64,000 bases of DNA from Quillaja saponaria (lineage: Eukaryota > Streptophyta > Magnoliopsida > Fabales > Quillajaceae), in NCBI GenBank assembly GCA_029379385.1, contig CM055618.1, positions 16,903,071 to 16,967,070 of the forward strand, in the 5' to 3' direction. This document shows positions 1-11,778 of the stretch, piece by piece (the first letter of the stretch is position 1; each line of letters opens with the position of its first letter). Both the position numbers and the translations under genes were made by a program. The notes below the pieces were generated by a model that saw only the letters and a list, made by a program, of their open reading frames with translations, searched no databases and was not told where the DNA came from.

Positions 1-659
1 TTTTTTTAAGGAGGGGAAAGGGGGGAATAAACCCTGTATGCTTTCAAGAGAGTCGAACCTTACCTCTTCGATAGGAGGGAATGCCAAGTGCCACTGGGCC
101 AAGAGGCCACTGGCTCACTGGAATTACTTAGGTTTTTAAGATTCAGAAAGCTACAATTTAGGATCCTATCATAAAGTGTTTTTATCTTTGAAACCTGAAC
201 ATCATTATGCAAGACGGCCAAGCTTTTATAAGAAATATAGTGGTAGGAATATGTAAATGTATCTTTCTTACAAGGAACAAGTTGCAAAGGAAAATATATG
301 CTTGCCAATTTATTTTTGTCTGTCAAAGTTATTTTATGAGTGTGGCACTGACTTAGGCTATGCTAATTCTTATTAATATTTAAATCTCCAAGAAAGTATT
401 GAAGGTTGATAGATTGGTACTTTTACATCCCTGGCAACTTCAGCTCAGTCTAAAACTTGGTATAAAAGACTGTAATTTTTGACTATTTGGATGATCTCAA
501 ATGTCAGTAGATGTTGTCCAATCACAACATTTGGTCGCTATATGAATAAGCAAATTAGCAGTTTTCTTAGTTTGTGCATGATGTGTGTGTGTTCTCGGCA
601 TTCTTTTCTTTTTACCTAGACAAAATTGATGTTATCCATCCCTTTGCTCTTGGACATAG
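1..659. other. Intron or upstream sequence of the MORC gene
   Basis: No coding exon could be recognised left of position 660. The exon beginning at 660 has a good acceptor and starts in the middle of the conserved domain, so this stretch is probably part of a long intron. Confidence 0.5.
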
Positions 660-3600
660 GATATCAGGCTGAGAGATGAGGCCAACCGTGGACATTTGAC
701 AAGGTTGCACAAAAAAATTGCTGAGCTCCAGTCGCATATTTCTTACCGCATCCGTTATTCCTTAAGGGTGACATTTTATATTTATAGTTTTCCACCTGGC
801 TGTTATTGCTTTATAGAAATGTTTCCTCTAGTTATCTGTTCTAACTAGCCTTTTTCTCCCTTAGGCATATGCTTCTATGTTGTACCTGAGAAAATTTACA
901 AACTTCAAAATCATATTAAGGGGAAAACTTGTAGAGCAGTTTAACATTGCAAATGAGTTTAAATACTCAAAAGTAATGGTGTACAGGCCCCAGCTAGGTG
1001 TGGCATCTAAGGAGGTAAGATTTATGGTACAAGATCATCAGTCCCTTTCCCTCATACAATTTTATATTGCAGTAGCCACCATGAAATAAATTGCTACTTT
1101 ATAGTTAAATGATGGTGCTTTAGAGAGATGTATATAGCATGTAATTTGTTTCTCGTATTATCCTTAATTGCAAGCTTTTAAGGTTGAAGTCTTGTTAACA
1201 TTTCCGTGTACATGTAAGTTTCCACACAAATCCCCGTTTGTTAGGTTACAAAGCATAATGGAACTAGAATAATTGTACTTATAAAAGAAATAGTGAAATA
1301 AATGAAAAGTGCCGGGAGTTTGATGTCGATTGATATCGTCCTAGCTTCTAATATATGCTGAGTTATGGTATGGCAACATTAACGTGACAGTGCTGCATTT
1401 CTATTTTTACATAAACTTTTCTTAATGAACATGTTTTATGATGCTTGCACTTCAAATATGTTTTGAAAGTATGCCTTTCTTTTGAAGTTTTAACTATGTT
1501 GTGTCTTACATTAATTCTAAATTATTGGAAAATTATGATGAGTTGAATATTGGTCTTTTTATTTGTCTACAACCTATATAATCACTGGCTTATGAATCCT
1601 AGTTTAATTATATATAGCTTAGTCTTCAATTTTGAGAATTGTCACCTTAGTTAGCTCGGGCTATTGCCTTTTTGGTGCCTCTCCCGTCAGGGCTACTGAG
1701 TGCCATTGTCTTAGAGGCGCCTTCACCAGTGACAACTCTGCTTTCAATGGGATTCCTCGTCTTTCCCAATATATGGGTTTATAACCTAATCTCATAGTTG
1801 ATTTCTAGAACTTATCATTTTTTGTAAAATTGTTTCTCTTGCAGATTTTCAGCATTTCAAGTAAATTGTGAAGCTGGATTGTTTTCTGATATGAAACCTC
1901 ATGATTGGTTGGTTGACTGATTTAGGTCACAGTGGAAACAACAATTGGATTTATAAAGGAGGCCCCTTCTCTTAATGTTTCTGGGTTTAACGTGTACCAT
2001 AAAAATCGCCTAATAAGGGTATGTTTCAGTCTCTTGAAGTGATCTTTTATATATTTTATCTTTTGGTCTTGTTTCTTGTTGTTCTTTTGCAAATTCCTAT
2101 TCCTGTAGTTTAATGAAATGCAGTTTAATGAATGCAAGGTGTTAAAGTTTGAATTTGGGTTGACTTTTTGTGGTCAAGGAAATTAGATTATTTGATAAAC
2201 TCCAAACCAGATCTCTTCGCACAGAAAATGTTCTGAGATTTGACTTGAAATGTACTTCAATTACTTAAAATTTCACTATTGAAAGTCTATAGAAGTTTTT
2301 AGTAGGTTTGTGGTTAGAAAGGTTAATGCTAATTGTGCAACAGAGCACTATCAACATACAGATTATGTTGTTAATGTTGTTAACCTGTTGATGTGTCTGC
2401 AGCCATTCTGGAAAGTAACGCCAGATGGTAGTTCAAAAGGACATGGCGTTGTTGGTATCATCCTTTTCACTTGTACTATTGATTTTTTTTTGAGGCACTC
2501 TGTCCAACTTTTAAGATTTTTACTAACTTGCAGTTAAAATGTAGGAGTTCTCGAAGCAAATTTTATAGAACCAGCACATGACAAGCAGGATTTTGAGAGA
2601 TCAACTCTGTTTATACGGCTGGAAGCTAGGCTTAAACAAATGATAAACGAATACTGGTTTGTTACTTTATACTACTGATTTTTTGCTGGAAAATTTCTTA
2701 CCATTGAGCTTTTTTTTTTTCTTTTTTTTTTTGGAGAGGAGGGTGGTCTCACTGAGGTGAGAAGTTTGGACATCCTTGTATTGCACCAACCTCTACTGGA
2801 TTTAGTACCCTCCCTCCTATTTCTTTCTTTCTTTCTGAAGTGATCTTTATTTTTTTGGTGTATGTGTATGTGGGCTAACTCCCTTCCAATTGAATGCTGG
2901 CTTGATACCAAATGGCTCTCTTTTTTTAAGAGAGAGTGACAACATTAAAAATGGAAAGAAAAAAAAAAAAAATCTCCAAACAGTGAAAATAAATAAATAT
3001 AAAAAAAGAAAAAGAAAAAGTAAGAGGTAAAGGAAAAACCAACAGCTACTACTACAAGAGGGTTATCCAGTCGCTCTGGACCTTTAAAAGGGAGAGATCT
3101 TCTAACAGCATAGCAGTAAAAAAGCATGGATACAAGTATGCCCCCCAAAAAATCTGGAGGCATAAATTTGATCAAGTGGTCAGTGGTCCAGAGTTCCTTC
3201 CTGGCAGCCACCATTCTTATAAACATATTTTAGCATAAAGGTCAGTCATCACTCATCAGTGGTAGGCTTGTGCAAGAGGGGCCATGTTGGATATTAAGAT
3301 CCGTTGATGAGGTCCCACTGAACAATTTAAGCTATTCGATTCAGTGATTCTCCATGATTTTTCCAATTGCCTATAGTTTAATGATTGCACTTTATTTCAT
3401 TTCATTCTTTTCAAAATTAAGGTTGATTTACTGAAAAGGTGTATCCTAAAAAGCTTAAATATGCCTGAAATGAGGATCATGAATTATTATTACTTTATTC
3501 CTTGATTTTTGATAAGTTTATATGCACAAAGAAGCAGTTAAATTGTCACAGACCAGTATGTATGTATTTATGCATGTTCATATGTTTCTCCAGCAAGTAG

Positions 3601-6192
3601 ATCTTCCACCAAAAGTCGACTTTAGAGAAGGTAATACTCACAGAACAAATATTGTTGAAATTTCTGTGGCAATTATAGATTCAGTTTTCTTCTTCTTCCC
3701 TTTTTCTTAATTTTTCCAACAGAGAATTTTACCACCTATATGGTAATAAGTCTTGAACTTGATGGTGATTACAGGTGAGACCTACTAACATTTAAAGTAG
3801 AAGGTTAATGGCATGGAAGAGAGGGGAGGGATACTATACATGTTTGCCTTAGTTATCTCCATGTCTTGGTTGTCAATTATAATGATTCAATGATCATTTT
3901 ATGTAGAATGTGGTACCACTATGTTCTTCTTTTAACTATTTGGGTGGTCAAATATTAACTTCCTCCCTTTCCAAGTGTTAGGTTTTGACATTGTTTGACT
4001 GCATATAATTTTTTTTGGACTAGACAGGAACTGCCACTGTCACTTAGTGGGGTATCAATCTCCATATTCCAGAGCAGATATTAAGCAAAAGGAAGCACCT
4101 CTTGGACATCCACCTGGATATGTCAGTAATTCTAAGGGTGAGTTGCCTGCTGACCAACATAATATTGGTATTGCAGTTAATCCTCAAAAAGAAATGTGCC
4201 TAGATCAGCAAACTGTTGGTCTTCCAGCAACTGTTGGGCAAAAATCAAGTAAAGAACGACCTGTAAGTAGCTGAAGTAATTTTCAGAATATTTTGTTGTT
4301 TGTAGTTGAATAGTGTTTTATTGGACTTACAGCTTTAAGTAGTTTGATACATACACTTCTTGTTGATTCATGACATTGTAGTCCCAGAACGTTTTACTTG
4401 ATTGACTGCAAGCACATGAATAGTACAAAATATAGATGTGTTGATTGTGCACAGAGTAGTCGGAGCTATTTCTTAAGAGAACTTTTATAAGATTATTCAT
4501 GACAGAACAAGAGAAAGAACTCAATTTGGAAGTTTGACCTTTGTGAAATCAAGGCTAAAGCGAATAAAAATATTACGAGTGTGTTCTCCAAAAATTTGAC
4601 CAGAGTTTGGGTTTCTAGAAAAGAAGAATCTAAATAAAATCCTTTCTCTTTTCTTTGGCCTTTGCAAGTGTTTAGCTTTGACTGGTTGGCTTAAACATTC
4701 ATGTTGAAGGTGATCTTATCTTAGTGTATCTCATGGTATCCATGTTTACTTAAGAATTTTGGCGACAGCGATGGTGCATGAAATGCACTGGAGAAAATAT
4801 GATGTTGAAAGTATAGTTGTTTCTTTCTTTTTAATCATTACAAACAGCTCTCCTTGCCTCCTCCTGCCTTCTGTCCTCTTTCTTCTCTAACTTAAAGAAA
4901 ATCTATTCTTTTTTCATATAAAGGTTATCTATGAGAGTCTCTGGGGAACAACTACAGTTAAGGCATCTTGGTGATGATTACTATAACCTTCTTTCGAATA
5001 GATTTGATGCAGATGCAGAAGAACGAGGGACATAATTTGGTAGCTAATAGCTTAATATCAAATTGTGAAGATACTGAATTGTTGAGTATCATGTTATTGT
5101 AAACAAATTGTTTTGTTTATTAATAATTATTTCTCTTTATTTTCCTGTTTTCATTTGTTCTGTGGCCTTCTGCTAAGGTCTTACAAGAATTGACTTCTGA
5201 CGCTTGAACTCACCCTACAATCCCTTTCCCTACCCAAGAAAAAATATGATATCCTATTATATTAAATAAAAAATATGTTAATCTTGAGACTCATTGTAAT
5301 ATGACTCTTATTGCAGGGGTCCCATAACCAGGTGACATCTGTAGACATACAGGCGTCTGGATCAGTTGATCAGATATGTGAAGAGAATATACAACTTTTC
5401 ATGAGGTAAATAATCACATGTTTGTTTCTATTTAGGACTGATGTAACATGTTTCTACCTGAAATTATATTGCAAACATCCTATCAAATTTTTATTGACAA
5501 GCTACAACCGCCATTGTTTAAGAGTCATAATCTCCCTCTCACTGACCTTTTTCTTTAAGGAGGTCGGAAATTTAACATCATTTGGCATACAATGATTTAA
5601 AAACTGAATTTGGTTTTTTATTAACTTTTTTTGGAGAGGTGGGACTTGGGAATATATCTGTTACTTCCGAAGTAGAACATGCTGAACTGACTATTTTAAA
5701 GTTGTTTATAAGGATTATATTGAATTTAAAGCGCACCTGTATACATTGAAATGCATTTGATATTCTTCATATAGTTCCTATCAAAATAAATCTCAGTGAA
5801 GCTGTTGATTAGTTACGACAGTATTCTTACTTTCTTTTTGTTTGCTGAAAACTCTACTTGCTTCAGATATCCTTGCATGACATTTTATTGTTGAATAGAA
5901 CCCACTGAGACCTTTTCCTGCAGGTGTGAGGAACATATGCTGAGGGAGATTGAGTTGAAACAGACGGTAAGTTGTAACTGGAACCCTAGAAGTGGAAGGT
6001 TATGGACGACATTTGTGTTTATTAATCAATTTTGTGAATGTAAATTGTGTTCTTGTTGCTGACACGGAGTAGGTTGAGGAATTGGAGAAGGAGTTGGAAG
6101 AAGCAAAAAGGAAATGTGCTCAACTTTCTTCAGACCTGGAGAGGAAGAGGAAGCAAAAGAATACTAATCAACAAAAGGAAGATATTTGCTAG
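660..6192 (+). CDS. MORC (Microrchidia) family GHKL-type ATPase, 3' part
   Basis: Nine exons can be joined in one frame: 660-767, 865-1014, 1926-2018, 2403-2454, 2545-2656, 4028-4262, 5317-5405, 5924-5966 and 6073-6192, giving 333 residues and a TAG stop. The 5' end, with the GHKL ATP-binding half, lies left of the window. The visible part carries the S5-fold region typical of plant MORCs (SLRAYASMLYLRKF, GFNVYHKNRLIRPFW, GVLEANFIEPAHDKQDFER) and ends in a charged coiled coil (VEELEKELEEAKRKCAQL). Known MORC proteins act in the nucleus in RNA-directed DNA methylation, transposon silencing and defence. The coiled-coil end resembles MORC1/MORC6 types, but I cannot assign the subtype. The 1.37-kb intron between 2656 and 4028 splices in frame through a W-N-C-H-C-H junction, so no exon appears to be missing. 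No lesion is seen. Confidence 0.85.
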
Positions 6193-6891
6193 TGTTGTTA
6201 ACCTGTAACTTTATTGAAGGGTTAGGAGTTCGGACTTAGGTCTTTAACTGTTCCTTTCTTCTCTTTTTTTTTTTTTTTTTTTGGCATTTGTAACTTGGAT
6301 GTACATTTTATAAGTCCTTACTCAACCATCAATTGGAAGCTTGTATAAAATGTTTCTGCCGATTGGCATTACATTTGGAAAACTTTCACTTTTTTTAGAA
6401 TTTTCTGAATTCCAAAACTTACTTTTCATCTTAAAATTTTTCTTTCAATAATGACTTTGCATTTAACCAACCCAATTCAATTGGAAACTATATTGATCCT
6501 CAACCCCAAAAAATGGTCATAATATTTTTCTTAGATTAGTAATAAGGATTTGCATGAATAGTGATCAATTATGTGTTACATAAATTAGTAAAAAAAATAA
6601 AAAATAGTAGTGTTTTCTTTAATATTTTTTTTATAGTAATTTATTCCATACTGCATAAAATTTTATGAAAATTCTTACCAAAAGATTAATTTGTATGAAA
6701 AGAAAAAAAAAGATGGTTTTTAGTCGAAGCTGTAAATTATGGTTTTTATAGAAAAAAAAATTAAAAGAAAAAAAAGGATCCGGCCCCCCCCCGGTTTGCG
6801 TCAATGATCTACCGATTCATGGCTTACACCTCGACGAACTGCTAGCTCAATTTTTAGAACAGTGTCAGAAGAAGAAGCAAGTGAACCCAAT
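6193..6891. other. MORC to NERD1 intergenic region
   Basis: Contains a T18-type run near 6267-6284, a C-run near 6784-6792 and AT-rich DNA. It must hold the MORC 3' UTR and the NERD1 promoter and leader. No separate gene is seen. Confidence 0.5.
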
Positions 6892-9800
6892 ATGAGGAAG
6901 CGAGATTTGGGCATTCTCATGCTCTGTGCTTTCGCTATTTTCTTCTCTCTTCAGGTCCTTTCTTTAATTCTCTTCTGATTCTACACCTTACAATTAGTAT
7001 TATTGATTGTTGATTCATGGAAATTTATGAATTCTGTTCACATGTGTTAATTTCGTTAGAATCTATATCGTTTGATGTTGTTCATGTTAAGATTGGTCGG
7101 GTTGATTTTATTGGGTTCTCTTTGAATTTCCAGAAAGAGGGTGGTATTTCTTTTAAAGATGCGTGGATGCATTTGTCTGATGAATACCCAATTAAATACG
7201 AAGGTGAACGCCTTCCGCCGCCTATTGTTGCCGATCTCAACGGTGATGGAAAGAAGGAGGTTCTCGTGGCTACTCATGACGCCAAAATTCAGGTTTTGGA
7301 GCCCCATGGTAGGCGTGTGGATGAAGGATTTAGTGAGGCTCGTGTACTTGCTGAAGTGTCTCTGTTGCCTGATAAAATACGTGTCTCGACTGGGAGGCGT
7401 GCTGTAGCAATGGCTGCAGGCTATATTGATCGTCATAGAGCTGGACAACCTCATAAGCAGGTCCTGGTTGTGGTAACATCAGGGTGGTCTGTGATGTGTT
7501 TTGATTCCAACCTGCGAAAACTATGGGAAAATAATTTACAGGTTGCTGCATATTATACTTTCCTTTTTTCTAGGGGAAGTTTCATCCGATCTGTTCTGTG
7601 TCACCCGATTATGGTGTCGAGTTAATATTTCTTCTTTTGACAGGAAGATTTTCCACATAATGCTCACCATAGGGAAGTAGCTATCTCTATAAGCAATTAT
7701 ACACTTAAGCATGGAGATACAGGATTGGTCATTGTTGGAGGAAGGATGGAGATGCAGCCACATGTATGTTTCATTGTCCTTTAGGTCCCCTTTCTCCAGG
7801 ATTTAAATCAGAATCTGTTTGTTCTAGTGTTTTGGCTATTTATGCCTTGTAGTTGTATCATTCATATCAAATTGGATTCTTTGTTCTCGTGACTATAACT
7901 TTTGTACCAAGAACTTCAATTTTCAAAGTACACGAACTTCTATATCCAAAAGTATGGAACCATGGGACTATAATGCTTTCTTATTGTATGAATTTGATTC
8001 TCGAAGAAAAACTCATATTCATTGGTTTCACAAGTAATTGTTATCCATCTTAGATTTTCATGGATCCTTTTGAGGAAATTGGGATGGCAGAGAAAAATGC
8101 AGAGCAGCATCGAAGAAGTGCTACTGAGAAGGAGGTATCAACATGCACACCTTGTGAATGCTAAAATCTGCTCTCTCTCTCTCTCTCTCTAGGTGGGGAG
8201 TGCTTATTGTTAATTCTGTTTTCTTTCCTTGCAGGCTTCTGAAAACTCTGGAACTGTTGACTTACGCCAATTTGCATTTTATGCATTTGCTGGTCGATCG
8301 GGCACACATCGATGGAGTAGGAAGAATGAGGTCTGTTTAGTCATATCTAATTTACTTCCGCTCTGGTTTTTACTATGCTAATTGTGGGGATAACATAATT
8401 ATGTTAACGTCAAATATAATTGTGTTTCCTAAAAAAATTATGTCAATTCATTGCTCTCCTTTTCTTTTTCAGTATAGATTTAATTAAAGAGCAAATCTTG
8501 ACATTAGGTGGATGGTATACAAGAGTAACCAGATAAGAATAAAATGAGAAAATTTATTATGAACATGTCAGCAAGGCCATAATAAATGAGAGCTGGAGGT
8601 TGGGGGCAATGACATCAATGGAACAAGCAAATCTTGACATTATGTTAATTCATTGCTCTCCTTTTCTAATCACTAATATTTTCGTTTGGTCATTTAGAAT
8701 ATTGAAGCACGTTCTTCAGATGCATCAGAGTTGATTCCACAGCATAATTACAAGCTTGATGTTAATGCTCTAAATACTTGTCATCCCGGAGAGGTATGCT
8801 TTTAGATTAAGATAAGTGTACACTTAAAGCATTGCAGTATTTAGCATTGATACATTCTCTCTCTCCCTCTCTCTCTCTCTCTCATACACATGGGCTTGTA
8901 CACCACGACACTTGAATTGAGAATATCACTAGAATTCCTTATTACGAGTGTTATTATATTTCAATACTTTTTGTTTAGGCCCTGCTTCGTTATTGTTTAA
9001 AAAATTTAAGATATATTTTCAGTAATAAGCTTCCTGATACCTGTCAAACTCTAGTTTGAGTGTAGGGAATTCAGAGAATCAGTCCTGGGTGTTATGCCAC
9101 ATCATTGGGTATGACAAATTGATCGGCTTTTACTATTCATTCTATGTACTTTATTGTTATTTATCAATCTTTGAGTGGCCAATTGCATTACACGATATGA
9201 GTCTCTTTACCAGGACAGGAGAGAAGATACTTTGTTCAAGCTGGCACACTTTAGGCGGCACAAGAGGAAAACAGTGAAGAGAATACCTGGAAAGACTACA
9301 AACTACCCTTTTCACAAGCCTGAGGAAAATCATCCTCCCGGGAAGGACTCAACAAAAAGAATTTCAAACTTGATAGGGAAAGCTGCGAATTATGCTGGTT
9401 CAGCGAAACCTAAGAAGGTTAATTTAGTCATCCACATTTATTCTATTGGCAACCATACTTCTTGGCTTGATTTGGTATTGAACTTATTTTTGAGAAAAGA
9501 AAAAATGACATTGAACTATGTTCAATTATTGTCAAAAAGATGGATGAGTTGTTAAAATGGATAAACTTGGACTAAATTCGTACTGCTTCAGGTTTCAGGA
9601 TCCTTTTATAACATATTATGGAAAGTTTCTCAAGTTCTAAAACAGTTTGATCCTCCAGACTATGTAGGATTTAGGAGGGGTCAAATGTACGAAGTCTTGC
9701 CCCTGGAAGCATTGAGGCTGTTTCCGTGTTTGAACCAATCATTCCTAGGTCTCAAAAGAGCAATCTTATATCGTGCCAGCTGTGGCATCTAAGCTGTTAT

Positions 9801-11778
9801 GTGATACAAGAACATGGACACTGAAACTTCTCTTGGGATATTGTCTTATTCTTCTCTAACCTAGTTGACTTTTTTTGGATGCAGCATTCACCTTATGTTC
9901 CAACCATAACAAACTACACTCAGGTCTGGTGGATTCCGAATGTTATTGTGGCTCATCATCAGGAGGGAATAGAAGCTGTTCATCTGGCTTCTGGGCGTAC
10001 CATATGTAAGGTAGATATAAACCCACGAACCAGACTGAACTAATTTTACACACACAAGTAACTGTCCTCTTTTTTAGGCTACCAGGTTAGGAAATAGTTA
10101 GAAATGCTACATCCTTCTCATAGGCATAAGTGTGCATGTTCTTCAAATATTTATAATAGCTTAATTCTCATTGCTGTGACTAAATTTCATTTGAGTATTG
10201 TTTCATACTAGTGTCATGTATTCTCTAAGTGTTTCTAGGATTAATGCCGAACTCTTTGATTGTTCCAGCTACATCTTCAAGAAGGTGGTCTTCATGCTGA
10301 TATCAATGGTGATGGAGTGCTGGATCATGTTCAGGTGCATATTAGTTTATTTTCCTCCAGCCTCTCAAGTCTCAACCAAGCTGCATTATGCTTTACAAAC
10401 AATATATGAACCAACATGCATCTTCTGGTAATTTGTAGTTTAATGTCCCAACAGTTGGTTACATGTTCCATTCCCCCCCCCCCCCCCCCTCTCAGAGGTG
10501 CAGCATACCACATTCCATGTTGTAAACTTTGAATTTGACCAGTAATGTGGTTTAACATAACGTGTAACAGAAAATTGAGAAGGGGAACCAGCTAGTAAAT
10601 GCTTATTTCAAGTGCAGTCTCACCTCCCAACAATGTAGATGGCTTATGTATGTATTCTCTGTTTCAGGCATTTGGGGGAAATGGTGCTGAGCAGACTGTT
10701 GTGAGCGAGTCAATGGAAGTGTTACGACCTTGTTAGGCTGTTGCAACATCTGGTGTTCCTATACGAGAACAACTGTTTAATGTATCAATTTGTCATTACG
10801 CCCCTTTTAACTTCTTCCAACATGGAGAATTTTCGAGAAGCTTCAATCGACCTTCAGATTTAGCTTCTATAGAGGTAGCAACTCCCATACTCATACCAAG
10901 AAGTGATGGTCATAAGCACCATAAAGGAAGCCATGGTGATGTAATCTTCTTGACAAATCGAGGAGAGGTAGGCTACTGTTGAGATATAATGTAAAACCAT
11001 AATTATGCTTATTTGCATTCTTTTGATAGCATTACGGAAACATTCTATTTTTGGCATGTTTAAATGCTGAAACTTTGAGGGCGAGCCTTGGCGCAACAGT
11101 AAGTGGTCCTTTGGTGACCTGTAGGTCACGGTTCGAGGCGTGAAAAAGTCTCTTTGCAGAAATGTAAGGAAAAGGCTGCGTACATGTGCGCCCACCCTCC
11201 CCCTACCCCGCAATAGGCGGGGAGCACTTTGTGCACCGGGTGAGCCTTTTTTTTTTTTAAATTCTGAAACTTGGGGCTTAGAAATTATCTGTTCCCTGCA
11301 GGTTTCATCATACTCCCCTGGCGTGTGCAGTAATGATGCTGTTTGGCAGTGGCAGCTCACCACAGGTGTCACGTGGTCTAATCTTCCATCTCCTTCTGGG
11401 ATGATGGAAGGTGGAATGGTGATTCCTACACTGAAACCTCTGTCCTTGCGCACACATGATAATCAGGAAATGATTCTTGCAGCTGGAGAACAAGAAGCTG
11501 TAGTGATATCTCCAGGAGGGAGTCTATTGGCTATGGTAGAACTGCCTGCCCCTCCAACTCATACCGTGATCTGTGAGGATTTCTCGAATGATGGGCTCAC
11601 TGACCTTATTCTTGTCACTTCCACCGGAGTATATGGCTTTGTCCAGACCAGGCAACCAGGGGCCCTCTTCTTTAGCACATTGGTTGGCTGTCTCATACTT
11701 GTGATGGCAGTTTTATTTGTCACCCAACACTTAAATTCCATGAAGGGGAAACCCCGTGCATCATCTGTCCCGAGATGA
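6892..11778 (+). CDS. NERD1: NERD1-like FG-GAP repeat membrane protein with an in-frame TAG
   Basis: Twelve exons: 6892-6954, 7134-7541, 7644-7763, 8054-8134, 8235-8330, 8698-8793, 9055-9108, 9214-9417, 9885-10010, 10269-10334, 10668-10967 and 11302-11778; 697 codons in all. The start gives MRKRDLGILMLCAFAIFFSL, a signal anchor. FG-GAP/integrin-alpha-like motifs follow (VADLNGDGKKEVLVA, GLHADINGDGVLDHVQ, CEDFSNDGLTDLIL), and there is a C-terminal membrane helix (LVGCLILVMAVLFVTQ). The Arabidopsis relative AT3G51050 (NERD1) is a Golgi/endomembrane protein needed for root growth and acting with the exocyst. Codon 461 (10734-10736) is TAG where relatives, as I recall, have Trp in PCWAVATSGVP. 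The frame is perfect on both sides, so only this codon breaks the gene. Every exon length is divisible by three. The protein as read would lose 236 residues, including the C-terminal helix. Confidence 0.88.
8169..8190 (+). repeat. (CT)n microsatellite in a NERD1 intron
   Basis: About eleven CT units in the intron between 8134 and 8235. A second, interrupted CT tract lies at about 8856-8883 in a later intron. Confidence 0.85.
10473..10489 (+). repeat. C17 homopolymer in a NERD1 intron
   Basis: Seventeen consecutive C bases in the intron between 10334 and 10668. Expected to be unstable in replication and in sequencing. Confidence 0.9.
11076..11258 (+). mobile_element. Au-like tRNA-derived SINE in the last NERD1 intron
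   Basis: About 183 bp starting GAGGGCGAGCCTTGGCGCAA, with a Pol III box A-like segment near the start, a box B (GGTTCGAGGC) near 11131, the typical TTGCAGAAATGTAAGG..AAGGCTGCGTAC body, a GTGCACCGGG motif and a T-rich 3' end. This is the layout of the plant Au SINE family. Near-identical flanks AAATGCTGAAACTT (11062-11075) and AAATTCTGAAACTT (11259-11272) form a 14-bp target-site duplication with one mismatch. It is inserted in the same orientation as the host gene. Confidence 0.85.

Noticed and set aside
2672..3226. Minus-strand open frames in the long MORC intron
   Set aside because: They are low-complexity Lys/Phe-rich frames over poly-A/T tracts, inside an intron whose flanking exons join in frame.
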